A stretch of 64,000 nucleotides of DNA from Leifsonia sp. Root112D2 (GTDB lineage: Bacteria; Actinomycetota; Actinomycetes; Actinomycetales; Microbacteriaceae). Every line of letters begins with the position of its first letter. Position 1 is the stretch's first letter. The stretch is taken from contig NZ_LMCU01000002.1 in the NCBI RefSeq assembly GCF_001424905.1, positions 385,298 to 449,297 of the forward strand, given 5' to 3'. The notes under the pieces are model-generated. The model had not been told where the DNA came from. It worked only from the letters and a program-made list of their open reading frames with translations, and did not search any database. Below, one piece after another: positions 27,023 through 36,793 of the stretch. A program made the position numbers and the translations under genes.

Positions 27023-28752
27023 GCTGCCTCCTCCGCGGTGAGCTGCGACGAGACGATCTCGGCGTAGGTCTCGGATGATTCGAGTAGTTCTTCGTGCGTG
27101 CCGCGTGCGACGATCCTGCCGTCCTCGAGCACGAGAATCTGGTCGGCATCGACGATGGTCGACACGCGTTGGGCCACTATGACGAATGTGGCACCCTGAA
27201 CCTCGCGTTTCAGCGCGCGCCGCAGCCGTGAGTCCGTAGCCAGGTCCAGTGCCGAGAACGAGTCGTCGAAGATGTAGATCTCCGGCTTCTTCACGAGCGC
27301 ACGGGCTATCGCCAGCCGTTGGCGCTGCCCGCCCGAAACGTTCGTTCCGCCCTGCGAAATTGGAGACTCCAGCCCGAGGGGCATGTCCTCGACGAAGTCC
27401 CGGCCCTGCGCGATTCGCAGCGCCTCCCACAGCTCGTCATCCGTGGCATCCGGCTTGCCATAGCGCAGGTTGCTCGCGACCGTGCCCGAGAACAGATACG
27501 GTTTCTGCGGCACCAGTCCGATGCGTGACCAGAGCAGATCGGGGTCGAGCTCGGCAACATCCACGCCGTCGACCATCACTATGCCGCTCGTCGCGTCGAA
27601 GAGCCGGGGCAGAAGATTGACGAGTGTGGTCTTGCCCGCACCGGTCGAACCGATGATGGCGGTGGTCTTGCCGGTCTCGGCCAGCAGGCTGATGTCGCTG
27701 AGCACGGGCTGTTCAGCACCCGGGTAGGCAAAGCCCACGTCGAGCAGCTCGATGGTGCCACGGCCGTTCAGCTCGGTGATGGGGTTCTCCGGCAGCCGCA
27801 CACTCGAGTCGGTGTTCAGCACCTCGGCGATGCGATCGGCGCAGACCGCCGCGCGCGGCACCATGACGGCCATGAAGGTGGCCATCATGACGGCCATCAG
27901 AATCTGCATGAGATAGCTGAGAAAAGCGGTGAGGGTGCCGACCTGCATCGATCCATCCTCGACGCGGAATCCGCCGAACCAGATCACCGCGACGCTGGAA
28001 ACGTTCAGCACCAGCATCACGATGGGGAACATGAGGGCGAACAGGCGCCCGGCCCGCAGCGCGGTATCGGTCACCTCGTCGTTGGCGACGCCGAAGCGCT
28101 TGGTCTCGATGTCTTCACGCACGAAGGCGCGCACCACGCGGATGCCGGTGAGCTGTTCGCGCAGCACCCGGTTCACGTTGTCGATGCGCTTCTGCATCAG
28201 CCGGAACAACGGAACCATGCGCACCACGATGAAGCTGATAGCAATGAGCAACACCGGCACGCTGACGGCGATGAGCCACGACAACTCGAGGTCCTGCTGC
28301 ATGGCCAGCACGATGCCGCCGATGGCCATGATGGGCGCCGAGACGAGCAGGGTGCAGGTCATGAGCACGAGCATCTGCACCTGCTGCACGTCGTTGGTGT
28401 TGCGCGTGATGAGTGAGGGGGCGCCGAAGTGCGACACCTCACGCTCGCTGAACTCGCCGACGCGGTGGAAGATGGCGCCGCGCAGATCGCGGCCGAGGCG
28501 CATGGCGGCTTTGGCTCCGAAGTAGACGGCGGCGATGGAGCACAGAATCTGCAGAAGCGTGACCCCGAGCATGAGCGCGCCCGTCGACATGATGTAGCCG
28601 ATGTCACCCTTGGTGACCCCGAAGTCGATGATGTCGCCATTGAGCTTGGGCAGGAACAGCGAGGAGACGGTCTGCACGAGCTGGAACACCACGACGGCGA
28701 CGAGCAGCTTCCAGTGCGGCCGCAGGTAACGACCGAGCAGTTTGAGCAGCAT
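27019..28752 (-). CDS. ABC exporter subunit with degenerate catalytic site (heterodimer half)
   Basis: 577 residues with six membrane helices (~15-310) and a C-terminal ATPase domain. Walker A is GSTGAGKTTL and the signature VSGGQRQRLAIAR is near consensus. Walker B reads IYIFDDSFSALD, with Asp where the catalytic Glu should be. This is the hallmark of the degenerate half in TM287/TmrA/LmrC-type exporters. It is encoded 23 bases after the TetR regulator on the same strand and is translationally coupled to the second half, so the three genes form one operon. Confidence 0.93.
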   Translation of the reverse strand: MLLKLLGRYLRPHWKLLVAVVVFQLVQTVSSLFLPKLNGDIIDFGVTKGDIGYIMSTGALMLGVTLLQILCSIAAVYFGAKAAMRLGRDLRGAIFHRVGEFSEREVSHFGAPSLITRNTNDVQQVQMLVLMTCTLLVSAPIMAIGGIVLAMQQDLELSWLIAVSVPVLLIAISFIVVRMVPLFRLMQKRIDNVNRVLREQLTGIRVVRAFVREDIETKRFGVANDEVTDTALRAGRLFALMFPIVMLVLNVSSVAVIWFGGFRVEDGSMQVGTLTAFLSYLMQILMAVMMATFMAVMVPRAAVCADRIAEVLNTDSSVRLPENPITELNGRGTIELLDVGFAYPGAEQPVLSDISLLAETGKTTAIIGSTGAGKTTLVNLLPRLFDATSGIVMVDGVDVAELDPDLLWSRIGLVPQKPYLFSGTVASNLRYGKPDATDDELWEALRIAQGRDFVEDMPLGLESPISQGGTNVSGGQRQRLAIARALVKKPEIYIFDDSFSALDLATDSRLRRALKREVQGATFVIVAQRVSTIVDADQILVLEDGRIVARGTHEELLESSETYAEIVSSQLTAEEAA

Positions 28753-28775
28753 GGAGCTTCTTTCTGTAGTGAGTA

Positions 28776-29366
28776 TCAGGTGTCACGTTTCGAGGCGGAT
28801 GCCGGCCGGCTGATTCCGTGCAACAGCAGGGCGGTGATCTCTGCGGCGTCGAACGGAGCGCCGTCGCTGAGCTGCGGCAGGGTTGCCGCGAGGGTGACCG
28901 AGCGAATCATCTGTGCAATGCGAACCGGTTCGAATGCCAGTTCGCGCTCGTGCGGTTTGAGCAGGCGATCAATGATGAAGGCGAAGTCTCGTCGCGCATC
29001 CGGTTCGGGCGGCCTGGAGAACTCGCCGAGGGCGGCCATGAGGTGGAAGACCGCCTCGAAGCGATACCGCAGCAGCGTGACGAGCGTAAACACCTTGTCG
29101 TCGAGGCTGAGGGACACATCGATGCGCCGCAGCTCGGCGCGAAACGGCTCGGGGTCGAGATGCTTGGCGGCGACCGCGGTGATGAGGCTCTCTTTGTCGC
29201 CGAATGCTCGAAAGATCGTGCCCTCGGCCAGACCCGCCGCCTCGGCGAGCTGCCTCGACGTGACGGCACGGCCGTATTCGATGATCACCGGGGTGACCGC
29301 CGCGATGATCATCTCCTGACGGTCCTCGACGGAGAGAGGCTGCGCGCGTCTGGTGGCTGGGGTCAC
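28776..29366 (-). CDS. TetR-family regulator of the ABC exporter
   Basis: 196 residues from GTG at 29366. The N-terminal helix-turn-helix lies at about 25-65 (TSRQLAEAAGLAEGTIFRAF, then GDKESLI), with a helical ligand-binding domain after it. It precedes both exporter genes in the same operon. A perfect palindrome sits 15 bases upstream of its start, so it likely represses its own operon until the exported compound binds. The ligand is unknown. Confidence 0.9.
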   Translation of the reverse strand: MTPATRRAQPLSVEDRQEMIIAAVTPVIIEYGRAVTSRQLAEAAGLAEGTIFRAFGDKESLITAVAAKHLDPEPFRAELRRIDVSLSLDDKVFTLVTLLRYRFEAVFHLMAALGEFSRPPEPDARRDFAFIIDRLLKPHERELAFEPVRIAQMIRSVTLAATLPQLSDGAPFDAAEITALLLHGISRPASASKRDT

Positions 29367-29381
29367 CCGTTCACACTAAAT

Positions 29382-29397
29382 GAGTGAGCGCTCACTC
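29382..29397. promoter_or_regulatory. Perfect 16-bp palindrome, TetR operator
   Basis: GAGTGAGCGCTCACTC is a perfect inverted repeat immediately upstream of the tetR GTG. Its size, symmetry and position match TetR-family operators. Occupation would block transcription of the tetR-exporter operon. Confidence 0.8.
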
Positions 29398-29435
29398 GCA
29401 ACATGACAAATGTCACGAATCCGTGCCGGGCGGCC

Positions 29436-30464
29436 TCAGTACCAGTAGTCGTGGCGCAGCCGCGAGTATGCCCCGAGGTAGCGGTGCTCCTGCGTGTGCC
29501 ACAGCTTCTGGGTGCCGCGCAGCGGCAGCTCCACGGCGGGCAGATAACGCACGGTCGAATCTGAGAACGCAGTCTTGAAGCGGTAGAGACCCGCCGACGA
29601 ACTGGACTCCACCGCATCCGGAGCCGGGATGTTGCCCAGTTCGTAGCGCGTGACGCCCCTGTTGCGCAGATCCCGGATGATCTCCCACTGCAGGTAGCGC
29701 GGCGCCATCAGCTTGGGCTTGGACCGCGTCGAGCCGCCGTCTTTGTACCAGCCGGTGGTTCCATACGTGAACACGAAGGCGCCGGCGAGGATCTCGCCCT
29801 CGTGACTGGCGAAGTACAGCGCGCCCTGGTCGTGGCCGGCAAAGGCGTTCCACGCGGTGCTCAGATAGTTCCTGTCGCGAAAGAATGCGCCGGAGCGGTC
29901 CTTGGTCACGTTGACCAGACCGACCATCGTGGAGATGTTCTCCTCGGTGAGAGGCACGCGCTCCACCGTCACGCCCGCCTTCTCTGCCGAGCGCACCTCG
30001 TAACGCGCCCGCTTCTTGAAGCGAGCGAACGCCTCCTCCTCGGTGCCACTCACATCGAGCGCCACGGCAAAGCGATACTGCGAGGCCCGCGTGCGCATCC
30101 AGCCGTTCTCCAGAAAAGTGGCAAGCACCTCGTCGTCGTCATGCTGGAAAAACTCCAGCTTGACCGCGAAGTCCTTCGCGCTCGCGTGCCTGCGCACGGC
30201 CTCGGTGAGCGCGGGAACCGCATCTTTTTTCACCCCGGCCACCCGCGGGGCGTGCAGAAGCGTCCCGAGCGCGGGCACCCCCCGGCGAAAGAGCTGCACG
30301 GGCAGCGGTGACGCATCGGCTCCCAGCCGGGAAACCTTCCAGGGCGTGTGAACCTTGGTGTCGGCCCAGGCATCCGACTGCATGAAATGGGGGTCTGGCT
30401 GGCCGGCGAGCACCGCCGAATCCCAGGCCGAGGGTGCGGCTGGCGTCGTCTCAGACGATGTCAT
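29436..30464 (-). CDS. FemX/FemAB-like peptidyltransferase
   Basis: 342 residues with two GNAT-like halves typical of the Fem family, which add amino acids from aminoacyl-tRNA to lipid II or peptidoglycan. Supporting stretches are FKKRARYEVRSAEKAGV, MAPRYLQWEIIRDLRNRGV and a C-terminal GLYRFKTAFSD motif. The coiled-coil arm of FemA is absent, as in short FemX-like proteins. No membrane segment is present. It follows the aldo/keto reductase gene by 37 bases on the same strand. The role in cross-bridge synthesis is inferred from the family. Confidence 0.85.
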   Translation of the reverse strand: MTSSETTPAAPSAWDSAVLAGQPDPHFMQSDAWADTKVHTPWKVSRLGADASPLPVQLFRRGVPALGTLLHAPRVAGVKKDAVPALTEAVRRHASAKDFAVKLEFFQHDDDEVLATFLENGWMRTRASQYRFAVALDVSGTEEEAFARFKKRARYEVRSAEKAGVTVERVPLTEENISTMVGLVNVTKDRSGAFFRDRNYLSTAWNAFAGHDQGALYFASHEGEILAGAFVFTYGTTGWYKDGGSTRSKPKLMAPRYLQWEIIRDLRNRGVTRYELGNIPAPDAVESSSSAGLYRFKTAFSDSTVRYLPAVELPLRGTQKLWHTQEHRYLGAYSRLRHDYWY

Positions 30465-30501
30465 CGAGTGGTCTCCTCACCGTTCGCACGTTCGAGAGAC
30501 A

Positions 30502-31464
30502 CTACGCGAAGATCTGCGAGATGGTCGAAATCTGCTCGGCCGACGGATGCCACGCGGTGGCGGCATCCGCGTTCGCCGTGATCTGCTCGGGCCGGGTGGC
30601 CCCGGCAATCACACTCGTGAGCGACGGCTGGTTCAGCAGCCAGGCGAACGTGGCCTCGAGCATGCTCACGCCGCTGTCGTCGCAGAACGCCTGGTAGCGC
30701 TCGATCTTCTCCCACGGCGCGCCATCGAGCAGGTGCTTGCGCGTGTGCATGATGCGGCTGTCGGCCGGGCCGCCCTCGCGCGTGAACTTACCGGTGAACA
30801 GCCCGTTGTAGAGCGGAAAGAAGGGAAGAAAACCGAGACCATACGCGCCGACCGCCGGCAGAACCTCGCGCTCGGCGTCGCGAGCGAGCAGGCTGTATTC
30901 GTTCTGGGCCGAAATGAACTTCGGATGCCCGGCCGCCGCGGCCGTGAACTCGGCCTCGGCGATCTGCCAGCCGGCCAGGTTGGAGTGGCCGATGTAGCGG
31001 ATCTTGCCCTCGGTGATGAGGTCGTCGAGGGTGGCGAGCGTCTCCTCGATGGGTGTGTTCGCGTCCGGGTGATGCAGCTGGTACAGGTCGATCCAGTCGG
31101 TCTGCAGGCGCTTCAGCGAGGCCTCGACGGCAAGGCGGATGTACCGCCTCGAGCCGCGCGCATTCCAGTCGGGGCCGTTGGCGCCGGCCATGTCCATACC
31201 GAATTTCGTGGCGAGCACGATCTTCTCACGCTTGCCCTTCAGCGCGTTGCCCATCAGGGTCTCGGAGAGACCGCGTTGCCTGCCGTAGATGTCTGCGGTG
31301 TCGAAGAGGGTGACGCCGGCCTCGATCGCCGCGTCGATGACGGCATTGGTGCCCTCCTGCGTTTCGGTGGCAGTCTTCTCGCGACCGAAGTTGTTGCAGC
31401 CGAGGCCGATGGTCGAGACGATGAGGCCCGACGGGCCGAGCGGACGGTATTCAATCTGAGCCAT
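30502..31464 (-). CDS. Aldo/keto reductase
   Basis: 320 residues. The tetrad is visible as Asp and Tyr in FDTADIYG, Lys in LATKFGM and His in YQLHHPD. The C-terminal NADPH-binding part (VIAGATRPEQITAN) fits the family. It reduces carbonyl compounds with NADPH in the cytoplasm; the physiological substrate is unknown. Divergent from the glycosylase gene (145-base gap) and probably co-transcribed with the femX-like gene. Confidence 0.9.
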   Translation of the reverse strand: MAQIEYRPLGPSGLIVSTIGLGCNNFGREKTATETQEGTNAVIDAAIEAGVTLFDTADIYGRQRGLSETLMGNALKGKREKIVLATKFGMDMAGANGPDWNARGSRRYIRLAVEASLKRLQTDWIDLYQLHHPDANTPIEETLATLDDLITEGKIRYIGHSNLAGWQIAEAEFTAAAAGHPKFISAQNEYSLLARDAEREVLPAVGAYGLGFLPFFPLYNGLFTGKFTREGGPADSRIMHTRKHLLDGAPWEKIERYQAFCDDSGVSMLEATFAWLLNQPSLTSVIAGATRPEQITANADAATAWHPSAEQISTISQIFA

Positions 31465-31608
31465 GCCCCCAGTCTATTTAGCTTTGGGCGACTGCCCCTC
31501 TCCTGCACAGCGGATGCCCACCCCGCTTTCTCGACAGGGGCCCCGCGCCGCGCCGACGCTGTCGGCGCCCGTCGTTACAGTGAAAGCACCGAGACCGAGG
31601 AGCACGCC

Positions 31609-32247
31609 ATGACGACCGATCCCACCACCATTGAAGCCGTGAACACCGCGGATGCAAGCGATGCAGCCGCAGTACGGCCGGCACTGGTGACCGGCGCGGA
31701 CGGCCGCGCGCGCTGCGCCTGGTCGGCATCCGATGACGAGTACCGCCGTTATCACGACGAGGAATGGGGGCGGCAGCTGCGCGACGACCGCGCCTTGTTC
31801 GAAAAACTCTGCCTCGAAGGCTTCCAGGCCGGGCTCTCGTGGATCACCATCCTCAAGCGCCGGCCAGCGTTTCGCGAGGTCTTTCACGGCTTCGAGGTCG
31901 AGCGGGTTGCCGACATGACAGAGGCGGATGTCGAGCGCCTGCTGGGCGACGCCCGCATCATCCGCCATCGCGGCAAGATCGAGGCCGCCATCGGCAACGC
32001 CCGAGTGACCCGCGAGCTCGGCGAGAGTCTCGCCGAGCTCATGTGGGGCTTCGCGCCGACCGCCGACGATCGCATCCGCCCCGCCGCCTTTGCCGACATT
32101 CCGGCCGTCACCGCGGAGTCGACCGCACTCAGCAAGGAACTCCGACGCCGCGGCTACCGCTTCGTCGGGCCCACCACCATGTACGCCCTGATGCAGTCCG
32201 CAGGCATGGTCGACGATCACGTCGAGGGCTGCTGGCGCGCGGCCTGA
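31609..32247 (+). CDS. tag: DNA-3-methyladenine glycosylase I
   Basis: 212 residues from ATG at 31609, with GAGGAG 7 bases upstream. About 30 extra N-terminal residues precede the conserved core that begins RCAWSASDDEYRRYHDEEWG. The zinc ligands Cys36 and His in YHDEEW and the C-terminal His and Cys in DHVEGC are present, as is CLEGFQAGLSW with the catalytic Glu. It removes 3-methyladenine from DNA during alkylation repair. The same frame is open upstream to 30355, but that stretch is antisense to the reductase gene and is not coding. Confidence 0.93.
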   Translation: MTTDPTTIEAVNTADASDAAAVRPALVTGADGRARCAWSASDDEYRRYHDEEWGRQLRDDRALFEKLCLEGFQAGLSWITILKRRPAFREVFHGFEVERVADMTEADVERLLGDARIIRHRGKIEAAIGNARVTRELGESLAELMWGFAPTADDRIRPAAFADIPAVTAESTALSKELRRRGYRFVGPTTMYALMQSAGMVDDHVEGCWRAA

Positions 32248-32683
32248 CTGCGCCCGATTCACGTCGTTTTTGCAACGCATCCCCGCCCGGGCAAGGGTGC
32301 ATTGCGAGACCGGGGTGAAATGTGCCCGCTGGCACGAAGTGAAGCCGGGCCGACGATGGCTTTGACGTTTCGCATGTAGACGCAATGAATGACCAGTGCC
32401 CGCTCGTGCCCGACCGCAGGCGGATTCGCAACTGTCACCACGTGCCCATGCTGTCAATCTCAGCGCGATTGGAAAACGCTGAGCCACCGATACGCCGGCC
32501 CGACAGTCTGTGGGAGGGGTATTTCGACCTGAAGTACCATCACAACGAGGGCGCTCAGGCATCATCTCCTTGGCTTCGCCCTCCTTTGGTCGGTGCACAG
32601 TGCTCAGACTGTGTTCGCGATGAGCCCTGATTGAGCATATCTCACTTTTCTGGCAAGAGCACTAGTCCCGGGCTAAAAAAGGT
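32248..32683. other. Intergenic region with one stem-loop, no gene
   Basis: 436 bases between the convergent tag and yaaA genes. A stem-loop at 32270-32307 pairs TTGCAACGCATCC with GGGTGCATTGCGA (one mismatch, two G-T pairs) about 22 bases after the tag stop. There is no T-run behind it, so it is only a possible terminator. The remaining sequence is less GC-rich than its neighbours and has short open frames without ribosome sites; nothing in it supports a gene. Confidence 0.5.
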
Positions 32684-33481
32684 TCACAGCTTTCTGCGCA
32701 TCGCCACAGGAATCATCGCCGAGGCTGGCGCGACCAGCTCCAACTCCCCCGCGGCGCCCCACGTGAGGTCGAAGCCGACTGACTGAGCCCAGTCGATCAG
32801 TTGCGGCACACTCTGCATGGCCACTCCGCCCTCCAGAAGCGCGCGGGCGAAAAGCCCCTTACTGCGCTTGTTGAAATGGTTGAGTGCCCGCCTGCCGTCG
32901 TCATCGCCCGAGACCACCCGCAGATACAGCGAGTTCTCGTGTACGGGCGCCGGACCAAGTTTCGTGTACCCCTCCGAGCGCAGATCCAGAACCAGTCCGG
33001 CTTCACCCTCGAAGGCGGATGCGACGGGGCGCGCCCACGTCGCCGCGAGCGAGAGTGCGTTCGAACCTATCGCCAGCCGTGAGTCCCAGGAGAGCCGATA
33101 CGCGGGGATGCCGTCCAGCGCAGCGACCGGCCCCAGCAGCGCTGAGTGCACGACAAGGTGTTCATGCGCGAAAGCCCGAGCATGCTCGTTCAGGGTTGCC
33201 GGCTCCAGCGCGTCGAACAACACACCGGTGTAGCGGTCGATGGCGGGCATCGTCGGGGAGCTTGTGATGGCACGATTGCGTGCTACCTCGTCGTGCTGTC
33301 GCGGTCCGAGCTTCAGCGCGGCGATCATGGCCGCCTTATCGCGGGCCAACGCGCGCACCGAGCGCAGAACACGTGATCGCACCGGCGCGAGGCTGGCGAA
33401 TCGGAGGCTCTTCAGCAGTAGTGGGGCGTCGACATCACCGCCGTCGCGTTTGGTCTCGGACGGCGGAAGCAGAATGAGCAC
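32684..33481 (-). CDS. yaaA: YaaA/DUF328 family peroxide stress protein
   Basis: 265 residues from GTG at 33481, which directly starts the conserved LILLPPSETKR motif and lies just after the stop of the preceding kinase gene; a GTG 16 codons earlier would overlap that gene. Other family stretches are LPPSETK, ALDGIPAYRLSWDSRL, LDLRSEGY and HFNKRSKG. E. coli YaaA binds DNA and limits hydrogen peroxide damage by lowering free iron. It lies at the far end of the ATP synthase operon strand and may be read through from it. Confidence 0.88.
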   Translation of the reverse strand: MLILLPPSETKRDGGDVDAPLLLKSLRFASLAPVRSRVLRSVRALARDKAAMIAALKLGPRQHDEVARNRAITSSPTMPAIDRYTGVLFDALEPATLNEHARAFAHEHLVVHSALLGPVAALDGIPAYRLSWDSRLAIGSNALSLAATWARPVASAFEGEAGLVLDLRSEGYTKLGPAPVHENSLYLRVVSGDDDGRRALNHFNKRSKGLFARALLEGGVAMQSVPQLIDWAQSVGFDLTWGAAGELELVAPASAMIPVAMRRKL

Positions 33482-33485
33482 GCGG

Positions 33486-34064
33486 TCAGCCGGTGAGGAA
33501 GGCGAGGGCGGTATCGACGTTCTCGCCAAGCGGGGCGACGGTGTCGACGGTTACCCGCGGCAACGCTGCGCTCTTGCCCTTCCACTCGTCATAGCCCTCG
33601 ACGCTCTGCTCGACGGCTCGCCACGAGACTTCCTCGAAGTGCGGCAGATTGCGCACCCGCTTCTCCAGCCGAGCCCGATGCACATCCGCATCGGAGCAGA
33701 CCACCTCGACCACCCGCAGCCTGACGCCGGCACGCGCGGCCAAGTCCCGCCACTGCAGCCTGGCCGGTTCCACCGCATTCACGGCGTCCACGACGACCGT
33801 GCGACCCGACGCAAGAGCCTGCTCTGCCATGGTCTCGGCGACCAGGTACGCCGCAAGCCCGGTCGGCTGGTCGGCTTCGATACCCGCGCTGAGAATGGCG
33901 GATTCGATCGGATCGACAGACACGATGACCGCGCCGAGCCGAGCACCGAGAACCTCGGCGATGGTCGACTTGCCCGTGCCGGGCAGGCCCGCCATGGCGA
34001 CCAGAGTCGGAATGCTCAGATCTCCGAAATGGCGCTCGATCGCAGCCCCCGATGCGTCGGCCAT
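33486..34064 (-). CDS. P-loop kinase-like ATP-binding protein
   Basis: 192 residues. Walker A is AGLPGTGKSTIAE near residue 25-37; VVVDAVNAVEPAR and RARLEKRVRNL fit the zeta-toxin/gluconate-kinase/polynucleotide-kinase-like group of small P-loop kinases. The substrate cannot be told. It starts 6 bases after the atpC stop and is nearly coupled to yaaA, so the three may share a transcript. There is no partner antitoxin gene, which argues against a toxin. Confidence 0.75.
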   Translation of the reverse strand: MADASGAAIERHFGDLSIPTLVAMAGLPGTGKSTIAEVLGARLGAVIVSVDPIESAILSAGIEADQPTGLAAYLVAETMAEQALASGRTVVVDAVNAVEPARLQWRDLAARAGVRLRVVEVVCSDADVHRARLEKRVRNLPHFEEVSWRAVEQSVEGYDEWKGKSAALPRVTVDTVAPLGENVDTALAFLTG

Positions 34065-34070
34065 GATCGG

Positions 34071-34334
34071 CTAGACCAGTTCTGCCCGACGGGCCACGAT
34101 CGTGACCGTGTCGTTCTCTACGGAGACAAAGCCATCTTCGGCCTCAGCCTTGATTGCCGCGCCGTCCACGAGCGTGAGCCGCACCTCGCCGGAGGCGAGA
34201 ATCGCCAGCAGGGGCTCGTGACCGGCAAGAATACCGATCTCACCCTCCACCGTCTTGGCGACGACCATGCTCGCCTCGCCGGACCACACCTCGTGGTCCG
34301 CCGAGACGACGCTCACCTTCAGGGGCGAAGCCAT
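34071..34334 (-). CDS. atpC: ATP synthase F1 epsilon subunit
   Basis: 87 residues from ATG at 34334, 2 bases after the atpD stop; it begins MASPLKVSVVSADHEVWSG as expected. Only the beta-sandwich domain is present. The C-terminal two-helix inhibitory arm found in E. coli epsilon is essentially absent, as in some actinobacterial epsilons. It sits in the F1 central stalk beside gamma. Last of the atp genes. Confidence 0.93.
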   Translation of the reverse strand: MASPLKVSVVSADHEVWSGEASMVVAKTVEGEIGILAGHEPLLAILASGEVRLTLVDGAAIKAEAEDGFVSVENDTVTIVARRAELV

Positions 34335-34336
34335 GC

Positions 34337-35806
<1,470 letters not shown>

Positions 35807-35836
35807 TGCTCTTCTCTTCTCTCTACGCCAAAGGTA

Positions 35837-36736
35837 TTACTTCGATGAGGCCAGTGCATCGGCCCCACCAACGATCTCGGAAATCTGCTGGGTGATCTCG
35901 GACTGGCGAGCGTTGTTCGCGAGCCGGGTGTAGCTGGTGATGAGCTTGTCGGCGTTGTCGCTGGCCGACTTCATCGCCTTCTGGGTCGCCGCATGCTTGG
36001 ATGCCGCCGACTGCAGCATCGCATTGAAGATGCGGCTCTCGATGTACACCGGAAGCAGCGCGTCGAGCACCGTCTCGGCATCCGGTTCGAATTCGTACAA
36101 TGGCAACACATCGCTTTGAGCGGGCTCTTCCATGCCCTCGACGACCTCGAGTGGCAGCAGCCGAACGACCTCGGGAAGCTGCGTCAGCATGCTCACGAAA
36201 CGGTTGTAGATGACGTGAATTTCGTCGACGCCGCCATCGGATGCCTCGCGCAGGAACGTTGCGAGCAGCGCCTCGCCGATCTCCTGGGCCGTGTCGAACT
36301 GCGGTGCGTCCGTTCCACCGATCCACGTGCGCTCGGAGGCACGCTGACGGAAGGTGAAGTACCCGGCCGGCTTGCGCCCCACGAGAAAGTAGATGACCTC
36401 TTTGCCCTGGCTGCGCAGAAGCTCAGCCAACTTCTCGGATTCCTTCAGCACGTTGGAGTTGAAGGCGCCAGCCAGACCGCGGTCGGAACCGAAGATGACT
36501 ATCGCCGCGCGCTCGATCTTTTCCGGCTCGGTCGTGAGCACGTGCTCGACGTTCGAATACGTGGCGACGGCCGACACGGCACGAGTGATGGCGCGCGCAT
36601 ACGGGGTGGATGCCGCAACCCGAGCCTGCGCCTTCTGAATGCGCGAGGCCGAGATGAGCTCCATGGCCCGAGTGATCTTCTTGGTCGTCTGGGCAGACCT
36701 GATCTTCTGCCGGTAGACCCGAAGTTGCGCTCCCAT
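35837..36736 (-). CDS. atpG: ATP synthase F1 gamma subunit
   Basis: 299 residues, the rotor shaft. The N-terminal helix MGAQLRVYRQKIRSAQTTKK and C-terminal NNARQSEITQQISEIVGGA match the family, and GSDRGLAGAFNSN is in the middle domain. An acidic insertion near 200-215 is common in Actinobacteria. It is separated from atpA by 56 bases that hold a dispersed repeat. Confidence 0.97.
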   Translation of the reverse strand: MGAQLRVYRQKIRSAQTTKKITRAMELISASRIQKAQARVAASTPYARAITRAVSAVATYSNVEHVLTTEPEKIERAAIVIFGSDRGLAGAFNSNVLKESEKLAELLRSQGKEVIYFLVGRKPAGYFTFRQRASERTWIGGTDAPQFDTAQEIGEALLATFLREASDGGVDEIHVIYNRFVSMLTQLPEVVRLLPLEVVEGMEEPAQSDVLPLYEFEPDAETVLDALLPVYIESRIFNAMLQSAASKHAATQKAMKSASDNADKLITSYTRLANNARQSEITQQISEIVGGADALASSK

Positions 36737-36769
36737 GTCTCTCCCGTTGTCCTTAGTAGTTTGTTATTC

Positions 36770-36793
36770 GGTCCCTGAGCCTGTCGAAGGGCC
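36770..36793. repeat. Dispersed CTGAGCCTGTCGAAG-type repeat in the atpA-atpG gap
   Basis: GGTCCCTGAGCCTGTCGAAG and the following GGCC end at the atpA stop codon. The ends CCCT and AGGG are complementary. A related copy (one change in the 15-base core) occurs inside lysA at 59031-59050, so the element is present at least twice in the window. This motif is familiar as an intergenic repeat in Actinobacteria. Confidence 0.65.

Noticed and set aside
24527..27067. 846-codon plus-strand frame across the mannosidase and exporter genes
   Set aside because: Spans two well-supported genes and their gap, with His/Arg/Gln-rich non-globular composition.
30355..31608. Upstream extension of the tag reading frame
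   Set aside because: Antisense to the aldo/keto reductase and femX-like genes; the ATG at 31609 with GAGGAG is the natural start.
32385..32630. 81-codon frame between tag and yaaA
   Set aside because: No ribosome site, no recognisable motif, composition unlike neighbouring genes.
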